Assembly (NCBI GenBank): GCA_040743155.1
Contig: JBFLJU010000001.1
Coordinates: 1,550,001 to 1,614,000 of the forward strand
Direction of reading: 5' to 3'
DNA: 64,000 nucleotides
Source: Cycloclasticus sp.
GTDB taxonomy: Bacteria > Pseudomonadota > Gammaproteobacteria > Methylococcales > Cycloclasticaceae
Each line of letters opens with the position of its first letter. Position 1 is the stretch's first letter. Under the pieces are notes generated by a model. That model was given only the letters and a program-made list of their open reading frames with translations, ran no database searches and had not been told where the DNA came from. Of the stretch, positions 20,270 to 30,889 are shown one piece after another. The translations under genes and the position numbers were made by a program.

Positions 20270-21101
20270 TTTTTACCTGTTAATCAGTGGCTTACTAATG
20301 GCCAATATTGCCAACGCATTTCCACAACAAAGCCCTGTACCTGGTGGTATTGCGATCGTTGCGCTCGACGGCAAAACACCACCCAATGTTTACTATAACA
20401 AGCGTAAAGTTTTAACCGTGCTCAAAAATGATAAATGGTTGGCCATAGTCGGCATACCTTTATCAACAAAACCGGGCAACTATGCTTTAGTCGATAGAAA
20501 AACGGCTCAATCAACGCCTTTCAGCGTGACCGACAAGACCTATCCAGCGCAATATATAAACTTAAAGAAAACAGCTAAGAACAAGCGCATGATCAACCCA
20601 AACAAAATGGATATGGAACGAATAAATCGCGAGCGAAAAACGCTTTCTAGCGCTTTAGCAACTTGGAGTAACGACGTTCCACAAGTTGATTTTATTTTGC
20701 CTGCTCACGGCCGCCTAAGCAGCCCCTTTGGACTGAAACGTTTCTTCAACAAGCAAGCACGAAAGCCACATAGCGGCCTTGATATAGCCGCGCCCACCGG
20801 TTCAGCTGTTGTTGCTCCTGCCGCTGGAACTGTTATTGATGTTGGACACTATTTTTTTAACGGCAATACCGTTCTTGTCGATCATGGGCAAGGGCTTATT
20901 AGTGGTTACTTCCATTTAAGTAAAACGCTCGTAAACATTGGGGATACTATCCATCAGGGACAAAAAATTGCTGAAATTGGTGCCACAGGCCGTGTAACGG
21001 GCCCACATCTACATTGGAATGTTTATTTAAACAACACCAAGGTTGACCCTGCCTTCTTTATTAGCGACCATATACACAAACTCGCTACAAAGAAAAAATA
21101 A
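20256..21101 (+). CDS. Exported M23 peptidase (LytM/NlpD-like)
   Basis: 281 residues. A signal peptide (1-21) is followed by an N-terminal beta domain of the Peptidase_M23_N type and a C-terminal LytM domain (about 145-270). The zinc ligands are present: HSGLD (His172, Asp176) and HLHW (His253), with a catalytic His in GYFHLS. It is therefore probably an active cell-wall endopeptidase and not a degenerate EnvC/NlpD activator. It starts 14 bases before the xseA stop, an arrangement also seen in Pseudomonas-like genomes. Confidence 0.9.
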   Translation: MRVLNFYLLISGLLMANIANAFPQQSPVPGGIAIVALDGKTPPNVYYNKRKVLTVLKNDKWLAIVGIPLSTKPGNYALVDRKTAQSTPFSVTDKTYPAQYINLKKTAKNKRMINPNKMDMERINRERKTLSSALATWSNDVPQVDFILPAHGRLSSPFGLKRFFNKQARKPHSGLDIAAPTGSAVVAPAAGTVIDVGHYFFNGNTVLVDHGQGLISGYFHLSKTLVNIGDTIHQGQKIAEIGATGRVTGPHLHWNVYLNNTKVDPAFFISDHIHKLATKKK

Positions 21102-21106
21102 GCCAC

Positions 21107-21382
21107 ATGCATATTAAAGACCTCTGTACTCATTGTGACCACTGGACTATTACAACAATAGTCCATGATGGAAAAGTCGCCACATTTACCTGTACACACT
21201 GTAAAAACTCCTTCGACTTACCTTGGGACACTAATACGCGGTTTCTTATTCGTTCTATTCGACACAGCTTAAAGAAACGCACCAAGAAATACCCTGAGCT
21301 TGTAGGACTAAAGTACGAAGGCGATGCTGTTAAACTTGAAGAAAGGGCAGACAAACCAAAAAGCCCTCGAGCTTGTAAATAA
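21107..21382 (+). CDS. Small zinc-ribbon protein of unknown function
   Basis: 91 residues. Two CxxC pairs (CTHC near residue 7 and CTHC near residue 29) form a zinc ribbon, followed by a basic helix (RSIRHSLKKRTKKYP) and a Lys-rich tail. The basic surface suggests nucleic acid contact (inference). It follows the M23 gene by 5 bases and is probably the last gene of xseA-M23-this gene. It converges on der, 7 bases away. Confidence 0.65.
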   Translation: MHIKDLCTHCDHWTITTIVHDGKVATFTCTHCKNSFDLPWDTNTRFLIRSIRHSLKKRTKKYPELVGLKYEGDAVKLEERADKPKSPRACK

Positions 21383-21389
21383 CAATCAC

Positions 21390-22796
21390 TTAACGATGTT
21401 TAGGCCTGCTTCGCTTCTTCTCTTTCAGTTTAGCCACCTTACCTTTTTCAATATTCTTTGCTGACTTTCTAGTTTTCTTCAAGTAAGGGTTATCAGGCGA
21501 TTTAAATTCGATTCTTATCGGCGTTCCTACCAGACCTAGCTTTTCTCTAAACGCATTCATCAAATAACGTTTATAGCTGCCAGGAACCGCCACCGTTTGG
21601 TTGCCATGAATGATGACAACGGGCGGGTTTTGCCCACCTTGGTGTGCAAATTTAAGTTTAATGCGGCGGCCACCTACTAGCGGTGGCTGATGCGCTTTAA
21701 TTGCGTTTTCGAGAATTTCTGTCAAACGTGGCGTCGACATATCAATCATCGCTGAACGATATAACGCACCAATAGATTCGAACAGTTTACCCACTCCGCT
21801 GCCGTGCAAGGCGGAAATAAAATAACGCTCTGCGTATTCAAGGAAACTAAGTTTCACATCAATCTGGCGTTTTACCTTATCTCGCTGATCTTCTGATAAC
21901 CCGTCCCATTTATTTAGACCAATCACTAGTGCTCGACCCGTTTCCAACACCATGCCTAATAAGCTAGCATCTTGATCAGTCACACCTTCACTGGCATCGA
22001 TAAGGTAAATAACCACATGTGTATCGTCGATAGCACGCAATGTTTGCACGATGCTAAATTTCTCGATCACTTCAGAGACTTTAGCTCGACGACGCACGCC
22101 GGCTGTATCAATCAGCGTGTATTTTGTGCCGTCGCGTTCAAATGGAATAAAAACACTATCACGCGTGGTGCCTGGCTGATCGAATACGACCACTCTCTCT
22201 TCACCTAGTAGGCGGTTAATCAGTGTTGACTTGCCTACATTAGGACGACCAATAACGGCCACCCTAATTCCATCTCCAGCCAATGCGTCGTCAAAAGACT
22301 CAATCTTCGGCAAAATACTCATAACATGCTTCAGTAACTCAAGCACACCTCGGCCGTGTGTCGCGGCAATGGGCCACGGCTTTTCGAAGCCCATTTTATG
22401 GAATTCTGCAACATGAGTATTTGCATCAAGCCCATCGATTTTATTCGCAACCAGCACGACTTGTTTGCCAAGTTTACGTAGATTCTTGCCTATTTCTTCG
22501 TCAATAGGGTGGATGCCATGACGCGTATCGACCAGAAATAGAACTACATCCGCCTCTTCCAACGCGCGCTCTACTTGCTCTACGGCAACACCATCAATGC
22601 CATCTGAGGTGGCGGTAATACCGCCTGTATCAACTACCAGCGATTTAATATCGGCCCGTTTAACCAGTCCATACTGACGATCGCGGGTAAGCCCAGGGTA
22701 GTCGGCAACAAGTGCATCGCGTGTTCGCGTTAAATAATTAAACAGGGTTGATTTGCCGACATTAGGTCGACCAACAAGTGCGATAACCGGTAACAT
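21390..22796 (-). CDS. der: Double-domain ribosome-assembly GTPase Der (EngA)
   Basis: 468 residues. Two tandem G domains each carry G1 GRPNVGKST (near residues 8 and 185), with DTGG/DTAG and NKID/NKWD further on, and a C-terminal KH-like domain. It is needed for 50S subunit maturation. The Lys/Arg-rich tail ([13 protein letters not shown]) is longer than average. It is the last gene of the ndk-to-der operon, one base after bamB. Confidence 0.96.
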   Translation of the reverse strand: MLPVIALVGRPNVGKSTLFNYLTRTRDALVADYPGLTRDRQYGLVKRADIKSLVVDTGGITATSDGIDGVAVEQVERALEEADVVLFLVDTRHGIHPIDEEIGKNLRKLGKQVVLVANKIDGLDANTHVAEFHKMGFEKPWPIAATHGRGVLELLKHVMSILPKIESFDDALAGDGIRVAVIGRPNVGKSTLINRLLGEERVVVFDQPGTTRDSVFIPFERDGTKYTLIDTAGVRRRAKVSEVIEKFSIVQTLRAIDDTHVVIYLIDASEGVTDQDASLLGMVLETGRALVIGLNKWDGLSEDQRDKVKRQIDVKLSFLEYAERYFISALHGSGVGKLFESIGALYRSAMIDMSTPRLTEILENAIKAHQPPLVGGRRIKLKFAHQGGQNPPVVIIHGNQTVAVPGSYKRYLMNAFREKLGLVGTPIRIEFKSPDNPYLKKTRKSAKNIEKGKVAKLKEKKRSRPKHR

Positions 22797-22797
22797 T

Positions 22798-24024
22798 TTA
22801 TTCTTCCGTTTGACCTAGTTCAGCTAAGCTCAGCGCCGTTATTTTGCCGTTGATATCTTGTACATAAATTAAGCCATCATCAAGGAGTGGTGCCGCTGAA
22901 ATCGCCACATCACTCACCTTCAAGCGACCGACTAGCGCGCCATCAGACGCATTTAATACATGCACATAGCCTTCATAATCAGCCGTTAATAGACGCCCAC
23001 CTACTTGCACAAGCGGCGTTAACTGACGGTTTTCTAGACTATCTTGCTGCCAGTTAAGACTTCCATCATTCTGATCCGCTGACCAAACATGATTATTTAC
23101 ATCGACAACAAAGATCGACACCCAATCAGCTATCATCTTTTTATAAGAAGACATTTCTGATCGGCGCCATGCAATTTTTCCTGACCTTACGTCAACAGCA
23201 ACAACACCGCCATTAAACGTAGCGGCATAAATATATCGCTCACCAGCTAATGGGTCTGAATCCACATCAACCATACGAGATAGTGCACCACGGCCTCTTG
23301 CTACCGCAACGCTGGTTTCCCAAATTTGCAAGCCATCCTTTAAGCGTAAGACAACCAGTTTACCGTTAGCGTAACCACTGATCACACCACCACTTTTAAC
23401 GACTGGTGAACTGGTGCCGCGTAAGCTCAGCGCTGGTACATCCCTAACATAAGACCAAAGTTCTTTACCTTCGGCTGCGTCAAGCGAATTAATCGCTCCA
23501 TCAATACTTCGAACAACAACAAAGCCATCTGAAAATCTCGGCGTTGACAATACTTCGCTTGAAACTTGTGTTGTCCATGCGGTATCACCATCGCTTAATT
23601 TTAATGCGACGACATCAGCATCGGTCGTTCCAAAAAACACATGTTCATAACCTACTTCTAAACCGCCGGAAATGGGTAATTCTGTTTCAACTTCCCACAG
23701 CCTTGCACCTGTTTTTTGATCCAGCGCGATCACCTGCCCTCTTCGGTCAGCAACAAAAAGCTTGCCATCCGACAGCACCATCTCTAGTTTTAGAAATTGG
23801 TCACCCTTGCCTTCTGTTACTTTTTCTTGCCAGACTGGCGTCAGAACAACTTCATTGACTATCTCTTCAAGTGGCCGAGGTGGCGCGGACTCATCCTCAC
23901 TTGAAGCACTCATCATATCGATGATTCCACTTTCTAAACTTTTGCTCGCAGACTTGGTCGTTTCAGCCATACCAGCACACCCCGCCAAGGTAACTACAAA
24001 TAGCGCTAAACCTAATCGTATCAT
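22798..24024 (-). CDS. bamB: Outer-membrane assembly lipoprotein BamB
   Basis: 408 residues. The lipobox LAGC (Cys16) anchors it to the inner face of the outer membrane. The rest is a PQQ-like eight-bladed beta propeller with repeated W/Y-rich strands such as [28 protein letters not shown] and GKIAWRRSE. It is a component of the BAM complex for beta-barrel insertion. It overlaps yfgM by 4 bases. Confidence 0.94.
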   Translation of the reverse strand: MIRLGLALFVVTLAGCAGMAETTKSASKSLESGIIDMMSASSEDESAPPRPLEEIVNEVVLTPVWQEKVTEGKGDQFLKLEMVLSDGKLFVADRRGQVIALDQKTGARLWEVETELPISGGLEVGYEHVFFGTTDADVVALKLSDGDTAWTTQVSSEVLSTPRFSDGFVVVRSIDGAINSLDAAEGKELWSYVRDVPALSLRGTSSPVVKSGGVISGYANGKLVVLRLKDGLQIWETSVAVARGRGALSRMVDVDSDPLAGERYIYAATFNGGVVAVDVRSGKIAWRRSEMSSYKKMIADWVSIFVVDVNNHVWSADQNDGSLNWQQDSLENRQLTPLVQVGGRLLTADYEGYVHVLNASDGALVGRLKVSDVAISAAPLLDDGLIYVQDINGKITALSLAELGQTEE

Positions 24025-24716
24025 TCTGTTATCTCTGCAGTAGGCTCTGAACTATCACCTACAAAGTTAGCGGGTGGAGGACCTAAGTCATCAAGTTTTA
24101 ACTGAATTAAGCGACGATCTAAAGTCGCCGTTCTAAGTGCCGCAATATAACCGTATCGAGCTTTTTCAATATCGCCTAACAAACGGTATGCGTCGCCTTT
24201 TAATGCCTCATATTGACCGATAAACTCACCTGGGTTAATGCCATTTTCTTCAGCAATCACTGAATCAACGTCCTCAATAACACCTTTCATTTCGCCATCT
24301 CCAATTCGAATTCTAAATGCACGAACACGCGCAATATGTTGAATTGAATTATTACCATCTGCCGCCGCTACTTTCTCTAATGACTCAACAGCGCCTTTGC
24401 GATCACCTTTTTCAATTTGTGCTTTCGCTTTTTGCATACCCGCTAAAGCAGCGTACGGTGTGTCAGCATAGGTTGTATCGATCTCATCGGCTAATAAAAT
24501 GGCCGCGCCAAATTTTGAGTCTTTCATCGACATAGCGAGTTGCTGGTAAACATCCGATGCCTCCAGCGCGTGCGTATGAGCTCGCTCCTTCCAACTTTGC
24601 CAGCCAAAAATACTAATTAAGCCTAAGCCAACGCCAAAAATAATTGAGCGTGAATTCTCAGCCCACCATTTTTTTATACTTTCAACTTGCTCTTCTTCTG
24701 TTTGATAAACGTCCAT
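24021..24716 (-). CDS. yfgM: YfgM-type ancillary SecYEG subunit / TPR membrane protein
   Basis: 231 residues. A short cytoplasmic N-terminus (YQTEEEQVESIKKWW, family signature) is followed by one membrane helix (about 24-42) and a periplasmic TPR-like region with Ala-rich helices. In E. coli YfgM associates with PpiD and the Sec translocon. Its place between hisS and bamB is conserved in gammaproteobacteria. Confidence 0.9.
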   Translation of the reverse strand: MDVYQTEEEQVESIKKWWAENSRSIIFGVGLGLISIFGWQSWKERAHTHALEASDVYQQLAMSMKDSKFGAAILLADEIDTTYADTPYAALAGMQKAKAQIEKGDRKGAVESLEKVAAADGNNSIQHIARVRAFRIRIGDGEMKGVIEDVDSVIAEENGINPGEFIGQYEALKGDAYRLLGDIEKARYGYIAALRTATLDRRLIQLKLDDLGPPPANFVGDSSEPTAEITE

Positions 24717-24729
24717 CGTATTTTCCGTT

Positions 24730-25995
24730 TTAACTATTATTTTGTAAAAATGCTGCTAATTCATTTTGCGGCAATTGTTGTTGTTCTTGTCGGTCACGCA
24801 AAAACTTGATACTCACTTTGTTTTCTGCGACTTCTTCTTCACCTAGAATTAGCGCTAATTTAGCGCCTGTTTTATCGGCTTTTTTAAATTGGCTTTTTAA
24901 ACTGCCTTCTCCACAGTGCAACACAAAGCCACTCTCTGGCAAGCGGTCACGCAACCTTTCGGCCAGCTGAATCGCCTCTTTTTTTGCCTCATCACCTTGG
25001 TAAACAATATAGGCCAATGGCTTTACATCACCCCATTCGTGCTGCTCTAGTAACAACACCAACCTTTCAACACCCATTGCAAGACCCACAGCCGCTGTTT
25101 TCTTGCCACCTAGCTGGTCGATAAGCCCGTCGTAGCGGCCACCCGCGCACACGGTCCCTTGGGCACCTAGCGAGCTGGTTGTCCATTCAAATACTGTGTG
25201 TGAATAGTAATCTAATCCACGTACCAAACGAGGATTATACGTAAAGCTAATATTCGCATCGTCTAAATAGCCTTGTAGCTGCTCGAAGTGCTGAATTGAC
25301 GCCTCACCTAACGAATCGATCAGACAAGGAGCGCCCTCAATGAGCTTTTGCATAGCCGGGTTTTTGCTGTCCAAAATGCGTAAAGGGTTAGTTTTTAGTC
25401 GACGAATACTGTCTTCGTCTAATTGCTCTAAATATCGCTCCAGATATTCAACAAGAACGCCTTTATATATCGCACGTTCTTCACTTGTACCCAGCGTGTT
25501 TATTTCTAGTGTTAGCTCATCCGCTATGCCGATCTTTTTCCACAAACGGTACGACATTAAGATAATTTCTGCCTCAATTTCAGCACCCGACATGCCAAAG
25601 CATTCAAGACCGATTTGGTGAAACTGTCGATAGCGGCCTTTTTGTGGGCGTTCGTGACGAAACATAGGGCCTTGATACCACAACCGCTGTATCTGGTTGT
25701 AAAACAAACCATTTTCCAACCCAGCTCTAACACAACTAGCGGTGCCTTCTGGACGCAAGCTTAATAAATCACCATTGCGGTCAGCAAACGTGTACATCTC
25801 TTTTTCCACGATATCGGTCACTTCACCAATAGAGCGACAAAAAAGATCCGTACTTTCTACCAAAGGCATCCGTATTTCAGAGTAGCCGTATTGTTGGCAC
25901 ACCTCGAACATCGCTTTTTCTAACATCTGCCACAATGGCGTTTTATCCGGCAAAATATCATGCATGCCGCGAATGGCTTGTAACTTTTTACTCAT
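24730..25995 (-). CDS. hisS: Histidyl-tRNA synthetase
   Basis: 421 residues, class II synthetase. Motif 1 is in the N-terminal helix-strand region, motif 2 gives [18 protein letters not shown], the histidine-binding loops give [14 protein letters not shown] and [13 protein letters not shown], and motif 3 gives GLAMGVERL. The C-terminal anticodon-binding domain follows. In most relatives ispG lies directly upstream; here it is pilW. Confidence 0.97.
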   Translation of the reverse strand: MSKKLQAIRGMHDILPDKTPLWQMLEKAMFEVCQQYGYSEIRMPLVESTDLFCRSIGEVTDIVEKEMYTFADRNGDLLSLRPEGTASCVRAGLENGLFYNQIQRLWYQGPMFRHERPQKGRYRQFHQIGLECFGMSGAEIEAEIILMSYRLWKKIGIADELTLEINTLGTSEERAIYKGVLVEYLERYLEQLDEDSIRRLKTNPLRILDSKNPAMQKLIEGAPCLIDSLGEASIQHFEQLQGYLDDANISFTYNPRLVRGLDYYSHTVFEWTTSSLGAQGTVCAGGRYDGLIDQLGGKKTAAVGLAMGVERLVLLLEQHEWGDVKPLAYIVYQGDEAKKEAIQLAERLRDRLPESGFVLHCGEGSLKSQFKKADKTGAKLALILGEEEVAENKVSIKFLRDRQEQQQLPQNELAAFLQNNS

Positions 25996-26009
25996 AAATC
26001 TTATACAGC

Positions 26010-26792
26010 TTAGGAACGGTTAAACTTACTTTTTTCTAACAAACCCACTTCGTGTGAATCTGGATACAATTGTTTTAATTGCAAAATATAGCTGGCAACA
26101 CCACTCGTATCACCCAACTTATCTTCTGCTTGAATACCGAGCCATAACGAAGCGGCCGTATGCTTATTTATAGCTTTAAAACGTTGGAGATACGCCCGTA
26201 CAGACAAATAATTCTCCATCTCAAATTTTAATTTCGCCATTTGTAACAGCGTAACCGCTGCACGGTTATTACGTTGTAACGCGGTGCGGTAATAGGATTC
26301 TGCTTTGTCTAACTGCCCAGCTTTCCAAGCGCAAGTGCCCGCGTTTGTTAACGCCAAAATTGGCGATTTGTATAATGGGTTTTTTAACGCTCGATTGAAA
26401 TGTTTATCCGCCGAATCAAATTCGTTGTTACCACATAAGTAGCGTGCGTAGTTATTCTGCGCACTTGAGTTGTTAGGGCTTAGACTCACCGCCTTTGTAT
26501 AATGCTGACCGGCCAACGACTTCTCACCTAGTCGGTCATAAAGCACCGCGATGACGTTGTGAGCATTACTAGAGTACGGATCAATTTTGATAGCTGTCGT
26601 TAATTTTTCTAACGCCACCTCACTCATTCCTCTATTCATATATTCCATGCCAAGTGAAATATAGACATCCGCTGGACTTTTCTCAGCACCCTGTATGGAA
26701 GAGGCTTTGCTTTCTTTCACCTGCTGAGGCTGGCAAGCAGTGAGTACGACCATTGCTAACGCGAGCAATACACGAAAAATCCATTTTTTCAT
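26010..26792 (-). CDS. pilW: Type IV pilus assembly lipoprotein PilW/PilF
   Basis: 260 residues. The lipobox LTAC (Cys20) marks it as a lipoprotein; the mature part is a stack of TPR units ([49 protein letters not shown]). PilW/PilF is the pilotin that carries the PilQ secretin to the outer membrane. Its start overlaps the rlmN stop by 4 bases. Confidence 0.9.
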   Translation of the reverse strand: MKKWIFRVLLALAMVVLTACQPQQVKESKASSIQGAEKSPADVYISLGMEYMNRGMSEVALEKLTTAIKIDPYSSNAHNVIAVLYDRLGEKSLAGQHYTKAVSLSPNNSSAQNNYARYLCGNNEFDSADKHFNRALKNPLYKSPILALTNAGTCAWKAGQLDKAESYYRTALQRNNRAAVTLLQMAKLKFEMENYLSVRAYLQRFKAINKHTAASLWLGIQAEDKLGDTSGVASYILQLKQLYPDSHEVGLLEKSKFNRS

Positions 26793-27868
26793 AGTTCTGC
26801 TGCCTGTCGCTTCTTTAGCTGCCGTTTTGTTTTATCTTTTACCTTACCCACTAACTGACCACAAGCCGCATCGATATCATCACCGCGTGTTTTACGCGTT
26901 GTCGTTACTAGGCCGGCCTCTTTCAATACGTCAGTAAAGCGATGTATGGCGTTATTACTTGATCGTTTATACTGGGTACTTGGGAATGGATTAAAAGGAA
27001 TTAAATTCACTTTTGAAGGCACATCAGCGAGCAACCGCTTTAATTCATGTGCATGTTCAACTGAATCATTAACACCACTTAACATAACGTATTCGAATGT
27101 TATTTTGCGCCGTTTTTCGCCTTTTATGTAGTGCTTACACGCCTCTAATAATTCCGCGATTGGGTATTTTTTATTCAGGGGTACCAATTCATTTCGTAAC
27201 TCGTCATTCGGCGCATGGAGAGACACCGCCAAGCTCACATCGCTAACCTCAGCTAGCCGATACATAGCCGGCACAACACCAGAGGTACTCACGGTTACTC
27301 TACGTTTCGCGAGGCCGTAGGCAAAGTCATCCAACATTAGGTTTAACGCCGTCACAGTATTATTAAAATTAAGCAATGGCTCACCCATGCCCATCATCAC
27401 AACATTGGTTAAATTCGCCTTACCTTCCAACGCCCTTGCCGCCACCCATACTTGACCGATGATTTCGGCTGCTGATAAATTACGATTAAAGCCTTGTTGC
27501 GCCGTTGAACAAAAGGTACATTCCAGCGCACAACCTACTTGTGATGACACACACAAGGTACCGCGACCATCTTCTGGAATAAAGACCGTTTCTATCCGGT
27601 TTTGGCCATCCAACTCAAGCACCCATTTATAGGTTCCATCATCGGATTTTTGCTCGAAAACAATCTCGGGGACACGTATTTCAGCGATATCAGCAAGGCG
27701 TACTCGCAACGCCTTACTGATATTGGTCATTAACTCAAAATCGGACACACCCTCTTGGTGAATCCACTTTAAAACCTGCGTTGCACGAAATGGCTTTTCA
27801 CCCATTTCGGTGAAAAATTCTTCTAGACCTTTACGGTCTAAGTTCAGCAGGTTTTGTTTTGAGCTCAT
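26789..27868 (-). CDS. rlmN: Dual-specificity 23S rRNA/tRNA C2-methyladenosine methyltransferase
   Basis: 359 residues, radical SAM enzyme. The cluster-binding CxxxCxxC is Cys113, Cys117 and Cys120 (GCALECTFC), and the catalytic Cys sits near the C-terminus in AACGQL. It methylates A2503 of 23S rRNA and A37 of several tRNAs. It follows ndk by 7 bases and overlaps pilW by 4. Confidence 0.96.
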   Translation of the reverse strand: MSSKQNLLNLDRKGLEEFFTEMGEKPFRATQVLKWIHQEGVSDFELMTNISKALRVRLADIAEIRVPEIVFEQKSDDGTYKWVLELDGQNRIETVFIPEDGRGTLCVSSQVGCALECTFCSTAQQGFNRNLSAAEIIGQVWVAARALEGKANLTNVVMMGMGEPLLNFNNTVTALNLMLDDFAYGLAKRRVTVSTSGVVPAMYRLAEVSDVSLAVSLHAPNDELRNELVPLNKKYPIAELLEACKHYIKGEKRRKITFEYVMLSGVNDSVEHAHELKRLLADVPSKVNLIPFNPFPSTQYKRSSNNAIHRFTDVLKEAGLVTTTRKTRGDDIDAACGQLVGKVKDKTKRQLKKRQAAEL

Positions 27869-27875
27869 TTAATTA

Positions 27876-28307
27876 TTAACGAAGACGTTTGCAAAGCTCT
27901 TCATCGCTAAAGAAGAACTTGATTTCTTCAGCTGCTGTTTCAGGCGCATCAGAGCCATGTACTGAATTTTCATCAATGCTGTCAGCAAAGTCTTTGCGGA
28001 TCGTGCCTGCGTCAGCTTCAGCAGGATTTGTAGCACCCATAACTTCACGGTTTTTTAGGATAGCATTTTCGCCCTCAAGCACTTGAACCATAACCGGCCC
28101 AGAAATCATAAATTCAACCAAGTCGTTATAGAATGGACGCTCTTTGTGGACAGCATAGAAGCCTTCCACTTGTTCGCGAGAAAGTTGCAACATTTTTGAC
28201 GCCACAATGTTTAAACCCGCTGCTTCAAAACGCGCATAAATTTGTCCAATCACATTTTTTGCAACTGCATCTGGTTTTACAATAGAAAAAGTACGCTCAA
28301 GCGCCAT
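27876..28307 (-). CDS. ndk: Nucleoside diphosphate kinase
   Basis: 143 residues, the standard length. The phosphorylated His117 is in ENSVHGSD, and [10 protein letters not shown] opens the protein. It equilibrates nucleoside tri- and diphosphates. First gene of the operon ndk-rlmN-pilW-hisS-yfgM-bamB-der. Confidence 0.97.
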   Translation of the reverse strand: MALERTFSIVKPDAVAKNVIGQIYARFEAAGLNIVASKMLQLSREQVEGFYAVHKERPFYNDLVEFMISGPVMVQVLEGENAILKNREVMGATNPAEADAGTIRKDFADSIDENSVHGSDAPETAAEEIKFFFSDEELCKRLR

Positions 28308-28338
28308 AGTATTACTCCAACAATAAAAATTAATTTTA

Positions 28339-28361
28339 GAAAAAACCGTGTAAATTCACGG
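28339..28361 (-). terminator. Weak terminator after iscA
   Basis: On the minus strand CCGTG (28357-28361) pairs with CACGG (28346-28350) over a 6-base loop and is followed by TTTTTTCT. The stem is only 5 bp, so it may be leaky. It lies between the iscA stop and the ndk start. Confidence 0.5.
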
Positions 28362-28477
28362 CATTAGGTTATCTGGCAGCAGGCCACCACAAAGTGTGTA
28401 GTTTACAGATTGCAGCGCTATCTAGCAATCCAGTAAACACTGCTTTAATCAGCCCGAACAGCTAATTGAGAAAAACC

Positions 28478-28807
28478 TTATGATTCAACCGTGAAACTTT
28501 CACCACAGCCACAAGCATCTTTAACGTTTGGGTTATTAAATTTAAACGCTGAGTTAATGCCTTCTCTAGCAAAGTCCAGCTCTAAACCATCCAAAAAACT
28601 TAGTGAGTCTTTATTAATAATCACCTTCACGCCATGCGCCTCAAAGACAGTGTCTTCAGAATCAATTTCGTCCGCAAAATCAATAACATAAGCATAACCA
28701 GAACAACCAGATTCACGAACACCCAATCGTAAGCCTAAGCCCTTTCCTCGCTTATTCAATTGGTCTTGCACTTGAATTGCCGCACTTTCAGTTAACTTAA
28801 CAGACAT
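28478..28807 (-). CDS. iscA: Iron-sulfur cluster assembly protein IscA
   Basis: 109 residues from the ATG at 28807, chosen for the GAGGATAA upstream and the family N-terminus [10 protein letters not shown]. The three cluster-binding cysteines are Cys35 ([10 protein letters not shown]), Cys99 and Cys101 (ACGCGESF). The sequence is closer to IscA than to ErpA or SufA by its [10 protein letters not shown] and [14 protein letters not shown]. The partners iscS, iscU, hscBA and fdx are not next to it. Confidence 0.9.
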   Translation of the reverse strand: MSVKLTESAAIQVQDQLNKRGKGLGLRLGVRESGCSGYAYVIDFADEIDSEDTVFEAHGVKVIINKDSLSFLDGLELDFAREGINSAFKFNNPNVKDACGCGESFTVES

Positions 28808-28836
28808 ACTTATCCTCAATAATTATTAATACTTAC

Positions 28837-28851
28837 AGGTTCTTGGAACCT
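28837..28851. promoter_or_regulatory. 15-bp palindrome upstream of iscA
   Basis: AGGTTC-TTG-GAACCT is a perfect inverted repeat 30 bases before the iscA ATG. It could be an operator or a short hairpin closing the upstream gene that ends at 28875; the sequence alone does not decide. Confidence 0.3.
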
Positions 28852-28874
28852 TTAAAAAGCAATAGGTTCAGTTA

Positions 28875-29324
28875 TTACATCTCAGACAAGTCCAGTAAGG
28901 CGAGCGTTAAAACACCCCCCGTTACCAACCCCATCGCTACATGTGAATAAATCAATATCAGCGACCTCTTTTGTCTCAGCCTATCGCGCCAAATAACACC
29001 ACCCAACACCAACATAACACCCGATAGAAGCAACGCTTGCGGCAACCAACCAGACTCTACTGGCTGCATAGGGTCACCACTGGCACTGCCCGCAACCAAC
29101 TGCATTACCATCATCATAAATACCGTTGCGCCACTAACGAAGTGTAACAACGTAACGAACATACCGTTCTCTTTTTTTTGTATCACTTTTGTCAGCATAT
29201 AAGCACCTATCAGCGCAGCAATAACAAAAAACACACCACCCGCATAGCCCATAAAGGGGTTAACACCCGCCAACTCGTTGGTGGTGATCTCCATATTATG
29301 ACCCCAATCTAACCAATCGAACAT
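28875..29324 (-). CDS. Four-helix integral membrane protein of unknown function
   Basis: 149 residues with four predicted membrane segments (about 25-45, 56-76, 92-110 and 121-143) joined by short loops. I do not recognise a family. The start has AGGAG 7 bases upstream. It lies 67 bases ahead of iscA on the same strand; whether the two are cotranscribed is unclear given the palindrome between them. Confidence 0.65.
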   Translation of the reverse strand: MFDWLDWGHNMEITTNELAGVNPFMGYAGGVFFVIAALIGAYMLTKVIQKKENGMFVTLLHFVSGATVFMMMVMQLVAGSASGDPMQPVESGWLPQALLLSGVMLVLGGVIWRDRLRQKRSLILIYSHVAMGLVTGGVLTLALLDLSEM

Positions 29325-29426
29325 ACTGACTCCTCAAACTTTTTATTATATTTATATAAAAAAGATCATCTTACATGATCAATTTTTCAAAAGGTATTTA
29401 TCCATAAACGATAAAAACCTTCTCCC

Positions 29427-29456
29427 TTGGTTAGCACGCAACGTTTATCTTATACT
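29427..29456 (+). promoter_or_regulatory. Sigma-70-like promoter of tatB
   Basis: TTGGTT (29427-29432), an 18-base spacer and TATACT (29451-29456). It would start transcription near 29463, about 38 bases before the tatB ATG, supporting tatB as a monocistronic unit. Confidence 0.45.
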
Positions 29457-29500
29457 AAGCACACAAATACTTTAAAAATGGCCTTCGCCCCTCAATAGTT

Positions 29501-29845
29501 ATGTTTGATATCGGTTTTTTCGAAATATGTCTCATCGGCATTATAGCTCTTTTGGTCATTGGCCCAGAGAAGCTCCCACGCGTGGCTCGCACAACGGGGC
29601 TTTGGCTCGGCAAAGCTCGCGGTATGGTAAAGACCGTTAAGTATGAAATTGACGAACAAATTCGCCTTGAAGAACTAAAACAATCTATGGAACGAGCTAA
29701 AAATAGCGTCGACAGTCAACTGAATGATTCCTTGGAAGAGGTTGAAACGTCCTTCAACGACCTACAAGACGACATTCAGAACACAACAAACCAAAGCGAG
29801 ACCAAAGAGACTACGCCAACACCATCAGCCAAATCGGCAAAGTAA
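29501..29845 (+). CDS. tatB: Sec-independent translocase subunit TatB
   Basis: 114 residues. The membrane helix FEICLIGIIALLVIGPEKLP with the conserved Glu8 and Gly-Pro hinge is followed by an amphipathic helix and a long acidic, probably disordered tail. The N-terminal MFDIGFFE identifies TatB over TatA. The usual tatA-tatB-tatC neighbours are absent; it has its own promoter-like sequence. Its 3' end overlaps the convergent transporter gene by 35 bases. No clear Shine-Dalgarno is seen. Confidence 0.88.
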   Translation: MFDIGFFEICLIGIIALLVIGPEKLPRVARTTGLWLGKARGMVKTVKYEIDEQIRLEELKQSMERAKNSVDSQLNDSLEEVETSFNDLQDDIQNTTNQSETKETTPTPSAKSAK

Positions 29846-30764
29846 CAAAAAATAGCGCCGTACTCGCAACTAACACGGTAGACAACAACTCCGTATTTAG
29901 ACCATAGCGCTCACTCAGAATCATCGTCGCCATCATCGAAGGCGTTGCAGCCATCAGTACCGTTGCCTGTATTACCTTGACATCGTGCATTGTCGCCCCT
30001 GCGGTAAAGTAAACCACTGCTGGAACAATAAGTAGTTTTATTGCAGACGCTAAAACAGCAATCACTTTATGCTTTTTAAGGCTCGCAAATGAAAGCGACA
30101 TACCAACCACTAACAACATACCCGACATCGTCACATTGCCAAGCATGGTGGTTCCCTTCTGTAGAAATCCAGGCAAGCTAAGCCCATAGATATTCATCAA
30201 AATTGAAACAATAAACGCCCAAATCGGCGGCAGGCTCATCAACGATTTAAAAAACCTTAACGGTGTTTGCTTTTGTTCATTATTCTCTCCCCACTCTATC
30301 GCTATCCATAAGCCCACAATCCATAACATTGGCGTTATCGCCATAATGTCGATATAAATAGCAAACCGCGCTGCATCATCACCTTGCATAGCTTGCAGTA
30401 GCGGCACGCCGAGAGAAATAATATTCCCAAGCCCACACACTAACATTAGCGCACCGAGCTCCGGCTTACCCCAACCTTGACTTTTTAGCCACGGGTAAAA
30501 AATCCAACACGCTAACATCCCAACCGCAATACCAACATTTGACACCATTGGAGCGCTAAAAATATCACCCGATAATGCCACCTTAGGGATCACCGAAAAA
30601 ATAAGTGCTGGATAAAACAGATTGATAACCAAGGTGCTGATCACACGACGGGTTTCCAACAAAGTCAGCCCCGCTGGCTCCCAATGCCTCAATACAACGC
30701 CCATTAAGATAATAAATGCGCTAGGCAACAGCGCTGCGTTAACTTGATCAAGTATCTCAGTCAT
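29811..30764 (-). CDS. AEC-family (auxin efflux carrier-like) permease
   Basis: 317 residues from the ATG at 30764 (a GTG at 30776 is possible). About ten membrane helices; the conserved Asn/Pro region LGNIISLGVPLLQAM in the first half and the matching ATPSMMATMILSERYG in the second show the inverted-repeat design of the AEC/bile-acid-type fold. Bacterial members such as MdcF and MleP carry organic acids; the substrate here is unknown. Tail-to-tail overlap of 35 bases with tatB. Confidence 0.85.
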   Translation of the reverse strand: MTEILDQVNAALLPSAFIILMGVVLRHWEPAGLTLLETRRVISTLVINLFYPALIFSVIPKVALSGDIFSAPMVSNVGIAVGMLACWIFYPWLKSQGWGKPELGALMLVCGLGNIISLGVPLLQAMQGDDAARFAIYIDIMAITPMLWIVGLWIAIEWGENNEQKQTPLRFFKSLMSLPPIWAFIVSILMNIYGLSLPGFLQKGTTMLGNVTMSGMLLVVGMSLSFASLKKHKVIAVLASAIKLLIVPAVVYFTAGATMHDVKVIQATVLMAATPSMMATMILSERYGLNTELLSTVLVASTALFFVTLPIWLMVLA

Positions 30765-30842
30765 TGTGTTTTTCACTACCCACGTTGTTCAAACCTAAAG
30801 TCATACTTATAATAAGCGTGTGGCTATTAAACCTTTGGACAA

Positions 30843-30871
30843 AAAAAAGCCTCGCTTAAAGCGAGGCTTTT
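30843..30871 (-). terminator. Rho-independent terminator of the cold shock gene
   Basis: On the minus strand AAAAGCCTCGC pairs with GCGAGGCTTTT (arms 30845-30855 and 30861-30871), with a T-run continuing past 30845. It lies 19 bases after the stop of the gene at 30890-31090. Confidence 0.9.
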
Positions 30872-30889
30872 CCAAGTTCGTATAGAAAC

